A stretch of 64,000 nt of DNA from Kluyvera sp036759925 (lineage in GTDB: Bacteria > Pseudomonadota > Gammaproteobacteria > Enterobacterales > Enterobacteriaceae): NCBI RefSeq assembly GCF_036759925.1, contig NZ_JAPKIB010000014.1:55434-119433 (forward strand), written 5' to 3'. The position numbers were made by a program, and so were the translations under genes. The notes beneath the pieces were generated by a model. It saw only the letters and a program-made list of their open reading frames with translations. It ran no database searches and was not told the DNA's origin. Positions 45,840 to 54,349 of this stretch are shown piece by piece (position 1 is the first letter of the stretch; each line of letters begins with the position of its first letter).

Positions 45840-46288
45840 GCGTTATCTCCGCGAACCAGAGTAAAGAAGTCGACCCGGCTGGCGTTGATTTCAGCCTGAC
45901 GTGCGGCAATGCGCGCGGTACGGTCGGCTTCCAGCGGGGTAATCAGGGTTTCTAATAAGGTTTGAAAATGGGCCGGCTGCTGCATCAGCGCATCAATCAC
46001 CGCGCAGCGCTCGGCGTGGGCTTTATCGCGCCCCAGCACCCAGCTGTAGCCCACGGTGCCGTTGCTCAAGCGTACGGCGGCGCGGGTCAGTGTGGCGTCG
46101 CCAGCAAAAAAACGTTCTCCGGTGCCGCCCATGCGGCCCTGGAGCTGGACCAGACCGGTTTCCGGGGCGCGGATAGTTTCGTAGTCGGCGGTAATGTTCA
46201 GGGCGACCATTTTCTCCGCCAGATTGGCGGGGTCGCTGTGGGACAGCACCGACATCCAGTGCTGACGGGTCGCGGTATCGAGGTACAT
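45836..46288 (-). CDS. phnG: C-P lyase core subunit PhnG
   Basis: A 150-residue core subunit, first structural gene of the lyase part, matching E. coli PhnG in length. It directly follows the phnF stop with no spacer. Confidence 0.95.
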   Translation of the reverse strand: MYLDTATRQHWMSVLSHSDPANLAEKMVALNITADYETIRAPETGLVQLQGRMGGTGERFFAGDATLTRAAVRLSNGTVGYSWVLGRDKAHAERCAVIDALMQQPAHFQTLLETLITPLEADRTARIAARQAEINASRVDFFTLVRGDNA

Positions 46289-47014
46289 TCAGTGCTCCAT
46301 AATAAATTCGATCATGTCGGCGCGGGTCAGGCTGACGGAGTACTCCATCGCCTGGTCATCGCCTTCACGATGGTTCAGGGTGCGCACGCACAGCAGGGGC
46401 GCCATGTTGGGAATTTCTAAGCGCTGGCTCTCTTTGGCCTGCGCGCGGCGTGCGCTGATACGGGTCTGGCTGCGTTTGAGCGCAATGCCGGTTTGCTCAC
46501 GCAGGAAGTCATGCAGCGAACCGCTGCTGAAGTTTTGCAGCGTGGGCCAGAGCGTGAGGTCGGCGAAGTAGTGGTCGATAAGGCACAGCGCCACGCCGTT
46601 GACCCGGCGCAGGGTGCGCAGGTGAATCACGTTGTCGCCTTCGGTAATGCCCAGCGCTTCGGCAATATGGCTGGATGCCGGGCGCAGCACCGACAACAGC
46701 TTTTCGCTGGTGGGATGGCTGCCCTGGTCGAGCAGGTTCTGGCTAAAGCGCGCCTGGGCGTTCAGCGGGTAGTCGAACGGGCGCATCAGCACCAGCACGC
46801 CAACACCCTGACGACGCTGAACCCAGCCTTTCTCCACCAACTGGTCGATGGCGCGACGCAGGGTGTGACGGTTCACTTCAAAGCGCGCCGCCAGCTGATG
46901 CTCGGCGGGCAGGTAGTCGCCGCAGCGGTAGTTCTGGCGCAGCTCCTGTTCCAGACGCGCCGCAATCTCTTGATAACGCGTCGGATAACTGGTCGGATGT
47001 GTAGACAAGTGCAT
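46289..47014 (-). CDS. phnF: GntR-family regulator PhnF
   Basis: A 241-residue GntR/HutC-type regulator: winged helix in residues 10-75 (LPAEHQLAARFEVNRHTLRRAIDQL) and a UTRA ligand domain (about 90-235). It is thought to tune phn expression but is not needed for phosphonate use. The ATG at 47014 gives the same length as E. coli PhnF; a TTG three codons earlier is possible. Confidence 0.94.
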   Translation of the reverse strand: MHLSTHPTSYPTRYQEIAARLEQELRQNYRCGDYLPAEHQLAARFEVNRHTLRRAIDQLVEKGWVQRRQGVGVLVLMRPFDYPLNAQARFSQNLLDQGSHPTSEKLLSVLRPASSHIAEALGITEGDNVIHLRTLRRVNGVALCLIDHYFADLTLWPTLQNFSSGSLHDFLREQTGIALKRSQTRISARRAQAKESQRLEIPNMAPLLCVRTLNHREGDDQAMEYSVSLTRADMIEFIMEH

Positions 47015-47034
47015 AGCCAACAAGACCTCGCTAA

Positions 47035-47817
47035 TCAGATGAAGTGCTTACGCAAACGCTGAGAGAGGAAATCCAGCAGGCTGACGGTGATGATGATAAG
47101 CACCATCAGCGCACAGGTTTGCTGGAACTGGAAACCGCGAATCGCCTCCCACAAGGTCACGCCGATGCCGCCTGCGCCCACCATGCCGACCACGGTGGCG
47201 GAGCGGACGTTGGACTCGAAACGGTAGAGCGAGTAGGAGATTAAGAGCGGCATGACCTGCGGCAGTACGCCGTAGAGGATCTCTTCAATTTTGTTCGCCC
47301 CGGTGGCGCGAATACCTTCAACCGGGCCGGGTTCAATGGCTTCCACCGCTTCGGAAAGCAGCTTGGAGAGGACGCCAGTGGTGTGGATAAACAGCGCCAG
47401 TACCCCGGCAAACGGGCCTAAACCGACGGCAACCACGAACAGCATGGCGAAGACCATTTCGTTGATGGCGCGACAGGCGTCCATCAGGCGGCGCATTGGT
47501 TGGTAAATCCACCACGGCACCAGGTTTTCGGCGCTCATCAGGCCGCAGGGAATGGAGAGCACGACCGCCAGCGCGGTACCCCAAACGGCGATTTGCAGGG
47601 TCACGGCCATCTCGCTGAGATAGTCCTGCCACTGGCTAAAGTCCGGCGGGAAGAAGTCGGCGGCGAAGGTCGCCATGTTGCCCGCGTCTTTGAACAGCGT
47701 GACCGGGTTCATTTCCGCCCCTTTCCAGGAGACGACAAGCACCGCCAGCAGGATGGCCCAGCTGATAAGCGAGAACCAGCTGCGCTTGGGCGGGGGAACG
47801 GTGATGGTGTGTTGCAT
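47035..47817 (-). CDS. phnE: Phosphonate ABC transporter permease PhnE, intact
   Basis: A 260-residue inner membrane permease with six or so helices and the EAA-type loop SEAVEAIEPGPVEGIRATGANKIEE. The frame is unbroken, unlike the cryptic E. coli K-12 allele with its 8-bp duplication, so phosphonate uptake should work. A repeat element lies between it and phnD. Confidence 0.95.
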   Translation of the reverse strand: MQHTITVPPPKRSWFSLISWAILLAVLVVSWKGAEMNPVTLFKDAGNMATFAADFFPPDFSQWQDYLSEMAVTLQIAVWGTALAVVLSIPCGLMSAENLVPWWIYQPMRRLMDACRAINEMVFAMLFVVAVGLGPFAGVLALFIHTTGVLSKLLSEAVEAIEPGPVEGIRATGANKIEEILYGVLPQVMPLLISYSLYRFESNVRSATVVGMVGAGGIGVTLWEAIRGFQFQQTCALMVLIIITVSLLDFLSQRLRKHFI

Positions 47818-47840
47818 GGTTGAGCTCCGGGTTTCCTGAG

Positions 47841-47939
47841 TTCCCTCGCCCCTTTGGGGAGAGGGTTAGGGTGAGGGGGTCAGCTCAGTGCTGATATTCC
47901 CTCACCCCGGCCCTCTCCCAGAGGGAGAGGGGGAAAGGG
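47841..47939. repeat. Paired CCCTCACCCC-type repeats inside the phn operon
   Basis: Two inverted units: CCCTCGCCCC...GGGGAGAGGGTTAGGGTGAGG and CCCTCACCCCGGCCCTCTCCC...GGGAGAGGGG. They fill the phnD-phnE gap almost completely and can form strong hairpins in the phn mRNA. Confidence 0.75.
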
Positions 47940-48956
47940 TTACTGCACCGCTTTGGTCACCGACGTCATCGCGCCAATCGCCGCCGTGGTACGGTCAAGG
48001 TCGCTCAGACGCGCCTGAATCTCGGCGGTTTTAGTGGCCTTTTCCGCGTCGTTCAGCGTGCCGTTGCCCTTCACGGTCTGCATCTCTTTAAACAGCGTCA
48101 GCTGACGAATCGGCAGCAGCTGCAGGTCGCTGGAGGCGCGGAACGGCGCCCAGCCCAGACGTTCCAGTACCGCTTTCTGTTCCGGCGTTTTGCCGTAGTT
48201 CATAAAGAAGCTGTACACCTTGTCCTTGGTGGATTCAGACAGGTTCTTACGCCACACAATTGGGTCGCCTGGGATCAGCGGTGATTTCCAGATAACCTTC
48301 AGTTCTTTCAGCTTGTCCGGCGCGGAGACCTTCAGCTTGTCGAGGTTTTCGGTGTTGTTGGTGGCGACATCCACCTGCTTGTTGGCGACGGCCAGGGCGT
48401 TGGTTTCATGGCTGGCGTTAACCGTGCGTTTGAAGTCGCTGGCGGAAGCGTTGTTCTTGGCGAAGACGTAGTAGCCAGGGACCAGGAAACCGGAGGTGGA
48501 GTTCGGGTCACCGTTGCCGAAGGTCAGCTCTTTACGTTTGGCGAGCAGGTCGTTGAGGTTGTTGATTGGGCTGTCTTTGTTGACGATCAGCACGCTCCAG
48601 TAGCCTGGGGAGCCGTCGGCGGCCACGGTCTGAGCGAATACCTGACCGTTGGCGCGGTCCACCGCTTCCATGGCGGAGAGGTTGCCGTACCAGGCGATAT
48701 CGACCTTGTTAAAGCGCATCCCCTGGATAATCCCCGCGTAGTCCGGTGCGAAGAAAGCGTTGACCTTCACGCCCAGCGACTTTTCCATGTCCTTCAGGAA
48801 CGGTTCCCATTGCGGCTTTAAGTTCTGCTGTGATTCCGTCGAAATAATGCCGAAGTTCAGCGCCTTTTCCTGCTCTTCCGCGTGGGCTGGAGTTAACAGG
48901 GTGCTGAGGCTAAACATGCTGGTAAAGGCCAGCGCGGCAACGGCTTTATAACTCAT
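47940..48956 (-). CDS. phnD: Phosphonate-binding protein PhnD
   Basis: A 338-residue periplasmic binding protein (same length as E. coli PhnD) with signal peptide ending STLLTPAHA. It binds 2-aminoethylphosphonate and other phosphonates for PhnCE. GAGG seven bases before the ATG at 48956 decides the start; an ATG two codons earlier overlaps that site. Confidence 0.96.
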   Translation of the reverse strand: MSYKAVAALAFTSMFSLSTLLTPAHAEEQEKALNFGIISTESQQNLKPQWEPFLKDMEKSLGVKVNAFFAPDYAGIIQGMRFNKVDIAWYGNLSAMEAVDRANGQVFAQTVAADGSPGYWSVLIVNKDSPINNLNDLLAKRKELTFGNGDPNSTSGFLVPGYYVFAKNNASASDFKRTVNASHETNALAVANKQVDVATNNTENLDKLKVSAPDKLKELKVIWKSPLIPGDPIVWRKNLSESTKDKVYSFFMNYGKTPEQKAVLERLGWAPFRASSDLQLLPIRQLTLFKEMQTVKGNGTLNDAEKATKTAEIQARLSDLDRTTAAIGAMTSVTKAVQ

Positions 48957-48979
48957 TTCCATTCCTCATTGTGGGGACG

Positions 48980-49768
48980 TTAAGCAGCCTGCGCGTTCTC
49001 TTCGACGCGATTAATGCTGCGGTAGAGATGGTCAAATCGTTCGTTATCAAACTGCTGGCTGCTGCCGTCATAGAACACGTGTCCCTGACGCAGCGCGATG
49101 ATGCGTTCGCAGTAGCGCAGCGCATAATCGACCTGGTGCAGCGTCACCACGACGGTGATGCCGTCGGTCTGGTTAATGTCGCGCAGCGTGTCCATCACGA
49201 TGCGCGCGGATTCCGGGTCCAGCGAGGCGATAGGCTCATCGGCGAGGATCACCTTCGCCTGCTGCATCAGCGCACGAGCAATCGCCACGCGCTGCTGCTG
49301 GCCGCCGGAGAGGGTCGAAACGCGCTGGTGGGCCATGTGTGCCATGCCTACGCGGGTTAACGCCTGCAGGGCACGCTGTTTCTGCTCGCGGGTGAACCAG
49401 CTAAAGCAGGTGCGCCAGAACGGCGTGCTGCCGAGCGCGCCAATCAGCACGTTCTCCATCACGCTCAGACGGTTAACGAGGTTGAACTGCTGGAAGATGT
49501 AGCCGGTGTGGGCGCGGCTTTTGCGGATATCACGGGCCAGACGGCCCGACTGCTGCACGGTGTTACCCAGCAGTTCGATGCGGCTGCCCGGCGTTTTATC
49601 GCCGACGATAAGGCCACTCAGATGACGTAAAAGGGTGGATTTGCCAGAACCAGATGGGCCAAGCAAAGCCACCATCTCACCAGCGTGGACGTTCAAATCA
49701 ATGGCGTGGAGCACCTGTTGTTGATTGAACGTTTTGTTGAGCTTTTCAACGCGAATAATCGTTTGCAT
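48980..49768 (-). CDS. phnC: Phosphonate ABC transporter ATPase PhnC
   Basis: A 262-residue ATPase with Walker A GPSGSGKSTLL (about 37-47), signature LSGGQQQRVAIARAL and Walker B VILADEPIASLD. It powers phosphonate import through PhnE and is the first gene of the 14-gene phnC-P operon, 10.8 kb long. A Pho box lies upstream. Confidence 0.97.
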   Translation of the reverse strand: MQTIIRVEKLNKTFNQQQVLHAIDLNVHAGEMVALLGPSGSGKSTLLRHLSGLIVGDKTPGSRIELLGNTVQQSGRLARDIRKSRAHTGYIFQQFNLVNRLSVMENVLIGALGSTPFWRTCFSWFTREQKQRALQALTRVGMAHMAHQRVSTLSGGQQQRVAIARALMQQAKVILADEPIASLDPESARIVMDTLRDINQTDGITVVVTLHQVDYALRYCERIIALRQGHVFYDGSSQQFDNERFDHLYRSINRVEENAQAA

Positions 49769-49811
49769 GCTGAGACCCTCATTTAAGGTGGCCTCATCGT
49801 GGCGAATTAAT

Positions 49812-49830
49812 GTGACATTTGGGTTAAGAG
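49812..49830 (-). promoter_or_regulatory. Pho box of the phn operon
   Basis: On the minus strand CTCTTAACCCAAATGTCAC, about 45-60 bases before phnC, resembles the PhoB consensus half TGTCA plus spacing, and the same part of the E. coli phnC promoter as I remember it. PhoB activation under phosphate starvation is expected. Confidence 0.7.
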
Positions 49831-49900
49831 ATAGTTACTTGAAGATGAATAATTGACCGGGGTTTGATGACAGGGCGGGAGGCCGTGGCCTCCCGCGTGG

Positions 49901-50347
49901 TTAGAGCGTGGGCGCTTGTTGTTTGACCACGTTAATCATCCACGGCACGCCGTAGCGGTCGATGACGCGGCCGAAGCCGTGCGCCCAGAAGGTCTCCTGC
50001 CAGGCCATCTCAACCTTGCCGTTGGCGGCGAGATTGTCGAACCAGCGTTTGCCTTCTTTGACGTCCTGGGTGTCGAGCACCAGCGTAAAGCCAGCGTAGT
50101 TAACGGCATCCGGCGAGGTGCCGTCGCTCATCATGATATCGCTGCCTGCGATGACGACGTTGGCGTGGGCGATGGCGCTATCGGGAAACGTCAGGCCGGA
50201 CGGGCAGCCGCCTTCTTCATCCATGGCGGAGGGCGGCATTTCGCCGAAGGTGATTTTGTAGCGCAGTTCCGCACCCAGCGCCTGCTGATAATAGGCAATG
50301 GCATCGGCGCAGTTTCCGGAAAAGGCGAGATAGGGGCTTAACGGCAT
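49901..50347 (-). CDS. yjdN: YjdN (PhnB), glyoxalase-fold protein
   Basis: A 148-residue vicinal-oxygen-chelate protein of the PhnB/3-demethylubiquinone family, with the repeats of the betaalphabetabetabeta fold (YLAFSGNCADAIAYYQQALGAE). Not needed for phosphonate use; function unknown. The ATG at 50347 has GAGGTAACG upstream. It lies upstream of phnC with a gap of 132 bases. Confidence 0.93.
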   Translation of the reverse strand: MPLSPYLAFSGNCADAIAYYQQALGAELRYKITFGEMPPSAMDEEGGCPSGLTFPDSAIAHANVVIAGSDIMMSDGTSPDAVNYAGFTLVLDTQDVKEGKRWFDNLAANGKVEMAWQETFWAHGFGRVIDRYGVPWMINVVKQQAPTL

Positions 50348-50417
50348 AATCGTTACCTCAGGTAAGAAGTGCTCATTAAGTGTAGTGCGTGTCGGTTCAG
50401 GGGGCGAAGCGGGGCGG

Positions 50418-50460
50418 GGAGGGTATTGCCGGATAAGCGAAGCGCCATCCGGCAAGACTA
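50418..50460. repeat. REP-type element
   Basis: TTGCCGGATAAGCGAAGCGCCATCCGGCAA is the typical palindromic REP unit. It lies between yjdM and yjdN. Confidence 0.85.
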
Positions 50461-50469
50461 CGTGTTAAA

Positions 50470-50805
50470 TCAGTTCTTTTTCACAAACTCAGATTTCAGC
50501 TTCATCTGGCCGAAACCGTCGATTTTGCAATCGATGTTGTGGTCGCCTTCCACCAGGCGGATGTTTTTCACTTTGGTGCCGATTTTCAGCATCGAAGAGC
50601 TGCCTTTGACCTTCAGGTCTTTAATCACGGTGACGCTGTCGCCGTCGACCAGCAGGTTGCCGTTGGCATCTTTGACGATCAGTTCGTCGCTGTCGTGTGC
50701 CGGTTCAGCATCGTTCCACTCATGCGCGCACTCCGGGCAGATGAACATGCCGTTGTCTTCGTAGGTGTATTCGGAGTTGCATTGTGGGCAGTGGGGTAAT
50801 GACAT
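50470..50805 (-). CDS. yjdM: YjdM (PhnA), zinc-ribbon protein
   Basis: A 111-residue protein as in E. coli. An N-terminal zinc ribbon (CPQC...CPEC, residues 6-26) is followed by a small beta-barrel domain with DGDSVTVIKDLKVKGSS. Despite the old name phnA, it has no shown phosphonatase activity. Confidence 0.94.
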   Translation of the reverse strand: MSLPHCPQCNSEYTYEDNGMFICPECAHEWNDAEPAHDSDELIVKDANGNLLVDGDSVTVIKDLKVKGSSSMLKIGTKVKNIRLVEGDHNIDCKIDGFGQMKLKSEFVKKN

Positions 50806-50942
50806 GGATATATCCTCAAAAGTGCAGTGCGAAAGGCAAAGGCCTGTAAAACGGCAAATCGCCGAAAATAGCCCTGATTATACAATAAAACCCTGCAATT
50901 GTCGGTGGTATCCGGAATTTGGTTGACGAATGGTCAGAAAAC

Positions 50943-51049
50943 GAGGGGGTGGGGTTCCCCCTCTCCCTTGTCGGGAGAGGGCCGGAGTGAGGGTACAGCG
51001 GGCGCATTTCCCCTCACCCTAACCCTCTCCCCCAAGGGGAGAGGGGACC
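50943..51049. repeat. Paired CCCTCACCCC-type repeats
   Basis: Two inverted units (CCCCCTCTCCC...GGGAGAGGGCCGGAGTGAGGG and CCCCTCACCCTAACCCTCTCC...GGGGAGAGGGG) between kdgT and yjdM, ending three bases before the kdgT stop. Same family as at 24331 and 47841; they probably terminate kdgT. Confidence 0.75.
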
Positions 51050-51051
51050 GA

Positions 51052-52050
51052 TTAGTGATGCGCGGGCTGTGGTGCTGTTTCAGGTTTAGCTTCTGCAGAT
51101 TGCGGTGCGCCATAACGTTTGGCGTACAGCGCGGTAATAATCGGCACCAGAATCGCGGTAACAATCACGCTGGCGGCGACCAGAGCCGTAGCGGATGCCG
51201 CAACCGGGGCAAACGACGGGTTAATCTGCGCGATGATAACCGGGTTTGCGACGGCAGCACCGGCTGCAGAAGAGGCGGCGACGCCTGCGGTACCATTACC
51301 ACCGCCAATCACGCGGTCAGCAATAATCAGCGGAATACCGGTGATGATGATAACCGCCACGCCCAGCACGATACCCAGCAGGCCGGTGTCGAGGATCACG
51401 TTCAGGTTGATGGTGTTACCCAGCGCGAAGCCGAAGAACGGAATCAGTACCGGTGTAGCTTTGCTGAAGAACGCACGCAGGTCGTGGTCCAGGTTGCCGA
51501 GGGTGAAGCCAATCAGGAATGGCAGCACGGCGCCGATAAAGTGGTGCGGCTCAAAGGAGGCCAGGCCTGCGGAACCGAGGATCACCATGGTCATCAGCGG
51601 GCCGGATTCCAGTGACATCAGCACGAACGCACCGGACTCTTCTTTGGTGCCGTACTGGTTCATCAGGCTGGCGTACAGACCGCCGTTGGTCATATCCATG
51701 GCTGAAACGATCGCCAGCACGGAGAGACCAGCGAAGAAACCGGTCTGAATACCGGTGTCAGGAATAAAGGATGCCGCAATCATGGCAACCACCCAGGCGA
51801 CGGCGATTTTGGTCAGTACCAGCGTGCCGGATTTGCGTAATACCGTGCCGGTAGCGCGTAAATCAATGGATGCCCCAATACAGAAGAACCACACCGCCAG
51901 AATTGGTACCGTTCCGCCAATCATACCCTTGGTGAAAGATCCGAAATATTCACCGGTTGTTGGGGCCAGGGTATTTAATACCGCGCCTAACAGTAACGGG
52001 ATAAGCATCATCCCGCCAGGGATTCGTTCCATTCTTGCTTTGATTTTCAT
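51052..52050 (-). CDS. kdgT: 2-keto-3-deoxygluconate permease KdgT
   Basis: A 332-residue inner membrane proton symporter for 2-keto-3-deoxygluconate, an intermediate of pectin and hexuronate breakdown. About ten helices; WFFCIGASIDLRATGTVLRKSGT and ADRVIGGGNGTAGVAASSAAGAA match the E. coli protein. The C-terminal tail is a few residues longer and Pro/Ala-rich. In E. coli kdgT is elsewhere on the chromosome; here it replaces crfC/yjcZ before proP. A KdgR-like palindrome lies upstream. Confidence 0.95.
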   Translation of the reverse strand: MKIKARMERIPGGMMLIPLLLGAVLNTLAPTTGEYFGSFTKGMIGGTVPILAVWFFCIGASIDLRATGTVLRKSGTLVLTKIAVAWVVAMIAASFIPDTGIQTGFFAGLSVLAIVSAMDMTNGGLYASLMNQYGTKEESGAFVLMSLESGPLMTMVILGSAGLASFEPHHFIGAVLPFLIGFTLGNLDHDLRAFFSKATPVLIPFFGFALGNTINLNVILDTGLLGIVLGVAVIIITGIPLIIADRVIGGGNGTAGVAASSAAGAAVANPVIIAQINPSFAPVAASATALVAASVIVTAILVPIITALYAKRYGAPQSAEAKPETAPQPAHH

Positions 52051-52234
52051 GTGACATCCTCGCTTCGTATCGCCCAGGCGACAGAAGAAGTTAAGTATAA
52101 TAATTTCAGTATGTTATATGGCTATCATCTGGTGTTTTTATGCCATTTTGTTTTCGTGTTAAGAGAAACTTACGACATATTTAACGCTGTTTCGGAAGTT
52201 ATAATGCATTTGTGGAAATGATGATTCAATGAAA

Positions 52235-52251
52235 ATAAAACAGTGTTTTAT
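52235..52251. promoter_or_regulatory. KdgR-like operator upstream of kdgT
   Basis: ATAAAAC-AGT-GTTTTAT is a perfect palindrome with a 3-base centre, close to the KdgR consensus (AATRAAAC...GTTTYATT type). It lies 185 bases before the kdgT start. No kdgR gene is in the window. Confidence 0.6.
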
Positions 52252-52460
52252 ATATATGGATCACATATTTCAAATGTTGACATTGAGCGCATGCAAAAGA
52301 TAAAAACGGTGTGAAGTGAATGTGAAAAATTCTGAAAAAACTCTTTTCGAAATTGAGGTGAAAAAACATCGCGAAGGATGCGGTGAGTCTAGCGTTGAGC
52401 GGGAAATGAGCAGGTAAATGTGAGCGGAATATTTCGCTTTAGTAGCATGATTCAATCTTT

Positions 52461-52476
52461 TGTTAAGTTGATCACA
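52461..52476 (+). promoter_or_regulatory. CRP-like site for proP
   Basis: TGTTA-AGTTGA-TCACA differs from the CRP palindrome TGTGA-N6-TCACA at one base of ten. E. coli proP P1 has a CRP site with the same AGTTGATCACA, as I remember it, so this is probably the orthologous site. Confidence 0.65.
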
Positions 52477-52732
52477 ATATTAATCGCTGTTAGGGTAAAT
52501 AGGATTGTCCCTCAAACGGTCATTTTCCGAGGGGCGGCTTTTTAACTGACTCGCCAGCAGGCCCAACAGGTTTGATTGTCCGCAAACATCGACTCACGCA
52601 GACATGCAAACCTGCTACGCTTGGATAAACGGAACCAGCATCTCCACGGTTCCCTTTACGCACCCTCGCAAACACATCGTGTGTTTGTCGCCACTGGGTG
52701 TGCGTTCAAGGCGAAATTGAACGAGGAAAACC

Positions 52733-54235
52733 ATGCTTAAAAGGAAAAAAGTAAAACCGATCACGATTCGTGACGTCACTATCATCGACGATGCCAAGCT
52801 GCGCAAAGCGATTACCGCAGCTTCACTGGGTAACGCGATGGAGTGGTTTGACTTCGGGGTTTATGGGTTTGTGGCCTATGCGTTAGGTAAAGTCTTCTTC
52901 CCGGATGCCGACCCCAGCGTGCAGATGATTGCCGCATTGGGTACCTTCTCCGTTCCCTTCCTGATTCGTCCGCTGGGCGGTCTGTTCTTCGGGATGCTGG
53001 GGGATAAATACGGTCGCCAGAAGATTCTCTCCATCACCATAATTATCATGTCGCTCAGTACATTCTGTATTGGCCTTATTCCCTCGTACGAGACCATTGG
53101 TATTTGGGCACCAATCCTGCTGCTGCTGTGTAAAATGGCGCAGGGCTTCTCGGTCGGCGGTGAATATACCGGGGCGTCTATCTTTGTCGCCGAATACTCC
53201 CCTGACCGTAAGCGCGGTTTCATGGGCAGCTGGCTGGACTTCGGTTCGATTGCCGGGTTCGTGATGGGTGCGGGTCTGGTGGTGCTGCTCTCCACTGCGG
53301 TGGGTGAGGCGAACTTCCTTGAGTGGGGCTGGCGTATTCCGTTCTTCGTTGCGCTGCCGTTAGGGATTATCGGCCTCTATCTGCGTCACGCGTTAGAAGA
53401 GACGCCGGCGTTCCAGCAGCACGTCGATAAGCTGGAGCAGGGCGATCGTCAGGGTCTGCAGGATGGACCAAAGGTGTCGTTCAAAGAGATTGCCACCAAG
53501 CACTGGCGTAGCCTGCTGGCATGTATCGGTCTGGTTATCTCCACCAACGTGACCTACTACATGCTGCTGACCTACATGCCAAGCTACCTGTCGCATAACC
53601 TGCACTACTCGGAAGACCACGGCGTGCTGATTATCATCGCCATTATGATCGGTATGCTGTTCGTGCAGCCGGTGATGGGGCTGCTGAGCGACCGTTTTGG
53701 CCGTCGTCCGTTTATCGTGGTGGGTAGCGTTGCGCTGCTGGTGTTCTCGATTCCGGCCTTTATGCTGATTAACAGCAACTCGATTGGCCTGATTTTCTCC
53801 GGCCTGCTGCTGCTGGCGGTGATCCTGAACTGCTTCACCGGGGTGATGGCGTCGTCGTTACCGGCGATGTTCCCAACCCATATCCGCTACAGCGCGCTGG
53901 CGAGTGCCTTTAACATCTCGGTACTGGTTGCTGGTGTAACGCCTACGCTGGCCGCCTGGCTGGTGGAGTCAACGCAGAACCTGATGATGCCGGCTTACTA
54001 TCTGATGGTGGTGGCGGTGATCGGTCTGATGACCGGCGTGATGATGAAAGAGACCGCCAACCGACCGCTGAAAGGCGCTACGCCTGCGGCATCGGATATG
54101 GCCGAAGCGAAGGAGATCCTCCAGGAGCATCACGACCATATCGAGCATAAGATTGAAGATATCGATGCCGAGATTGCCGCGCTGCAGGAGAAACGCTCGC
54201 AGCTGGTGATGCAGCATCCGAAAATTAACGAGTAG
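52733..54235 (+). CDS. proP: Osmoprotectant/proton symporter ProP
   Basis: A 500-residue MFS carrier (metabolite:H+ symporter family) for proline, glycine betaine and other osmolytes, the same length as E. coli ProP. MFS signatures GDKYGRQKIL and SDRFGRRPFI are present. The C-terminal 45 residues (HHDHIEHKIEDIDAEIAALQ) form the heptad coiled coil that sets the osmolality threshold. GAGG precedes the ATG at 52733. Confidence 0.98.
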   Translation: MLKRKKVKPITIRDVTIIDDAKLRKAITAASLGNAMEWFDFGVYGFVAYALGKVFFPDADPSVQMIAALGTFSVPFLIRPLGGLFFGMLGDKYGRQKILSITIIIMSLSTFCIGLIPSYETIGIWAPILLLLCKMAQGFSVGGEYTGASIFVAEYSPDRKRGFMGSWLDFGSIAGFVMGAGLVVLLSTAVGEANFLEWGWRIPFFVALPLGIIGLYLRHALEETPAFQQHVDKLEQGDRQGLQDGPKVSFKEIATKHWRSLLACIGLVISTNVTYYMLLTYMPSYLSHNLHYSEDHGVLIIIAIMIGMLFVQPVMGLLSDRFGRRPFIVVGSVALLVFSIPAFMLINSNSIGLIFSGLLLLAVILNCFTGVMASSLPAMFPTHIRYSALASAFNISVLVAGVTPTLAAWLVESTQNLMMPAYYLMVVAVIGLMTGVMMKETANRPLKGATPAASDMAEAKEILQEHHDHIEHKIEDIDAEIAALQEKRSQLVMQHPKINE

Positions 54236-54239
54236 GCCG

Positions 54240-54298
54240 TGCCCGACCCCGGGCTACCATCCCGTAGCCCGGCCAAGCGAAGCGCCGCCGGGGTTAGC
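54240..54298. repeat. Intergenic repeat (GTAGCCCGG type)
   Basis: GCCCGACCCCGGGCTAC, short spacer, then GTAGCCCGGCCAAGCGAAGC with GCCGCCGGGG. Fourth copy of the family in the window, directly after proP. Confidence 0.75.
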
Positions 54299-54314
54299 GC
54301 CGAAACATACCAAT

Positions 54315-54346
54315 AAAAAACCCGGCTGATGACGCCGGGTTTTTTG
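54315..54346. terminator. Bidirectional terminator between proP and the secretion operon
   Basis: AAAAAACCCGGC (54315-54326), loop TGATGAC, GCCGGGTTTTTT (54334-54345). It can stop proP from the left and the HlyD-type gene from the right. Confidence 0.93.
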
Positions 54347-54349
54347 TGC

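Larger units (their letters stand above)
52051..52732. other. Divergent kdgT/proP intergenic region
   Basis: This 682-base, AT-rich gap has no supportable gene. It holds a KdgR-like operator (52235-52251), a CRP-like site (52461-52476) and presumably the multiple proP promoters. Short open frames in it have no coding character. Confidence 0.6.

Noticed and set aside
47035..47817. phnE inactivated by a small duplication, as in E. coli K-12
   Set aside because: The frame is complete for 260 residues with all expected helices.
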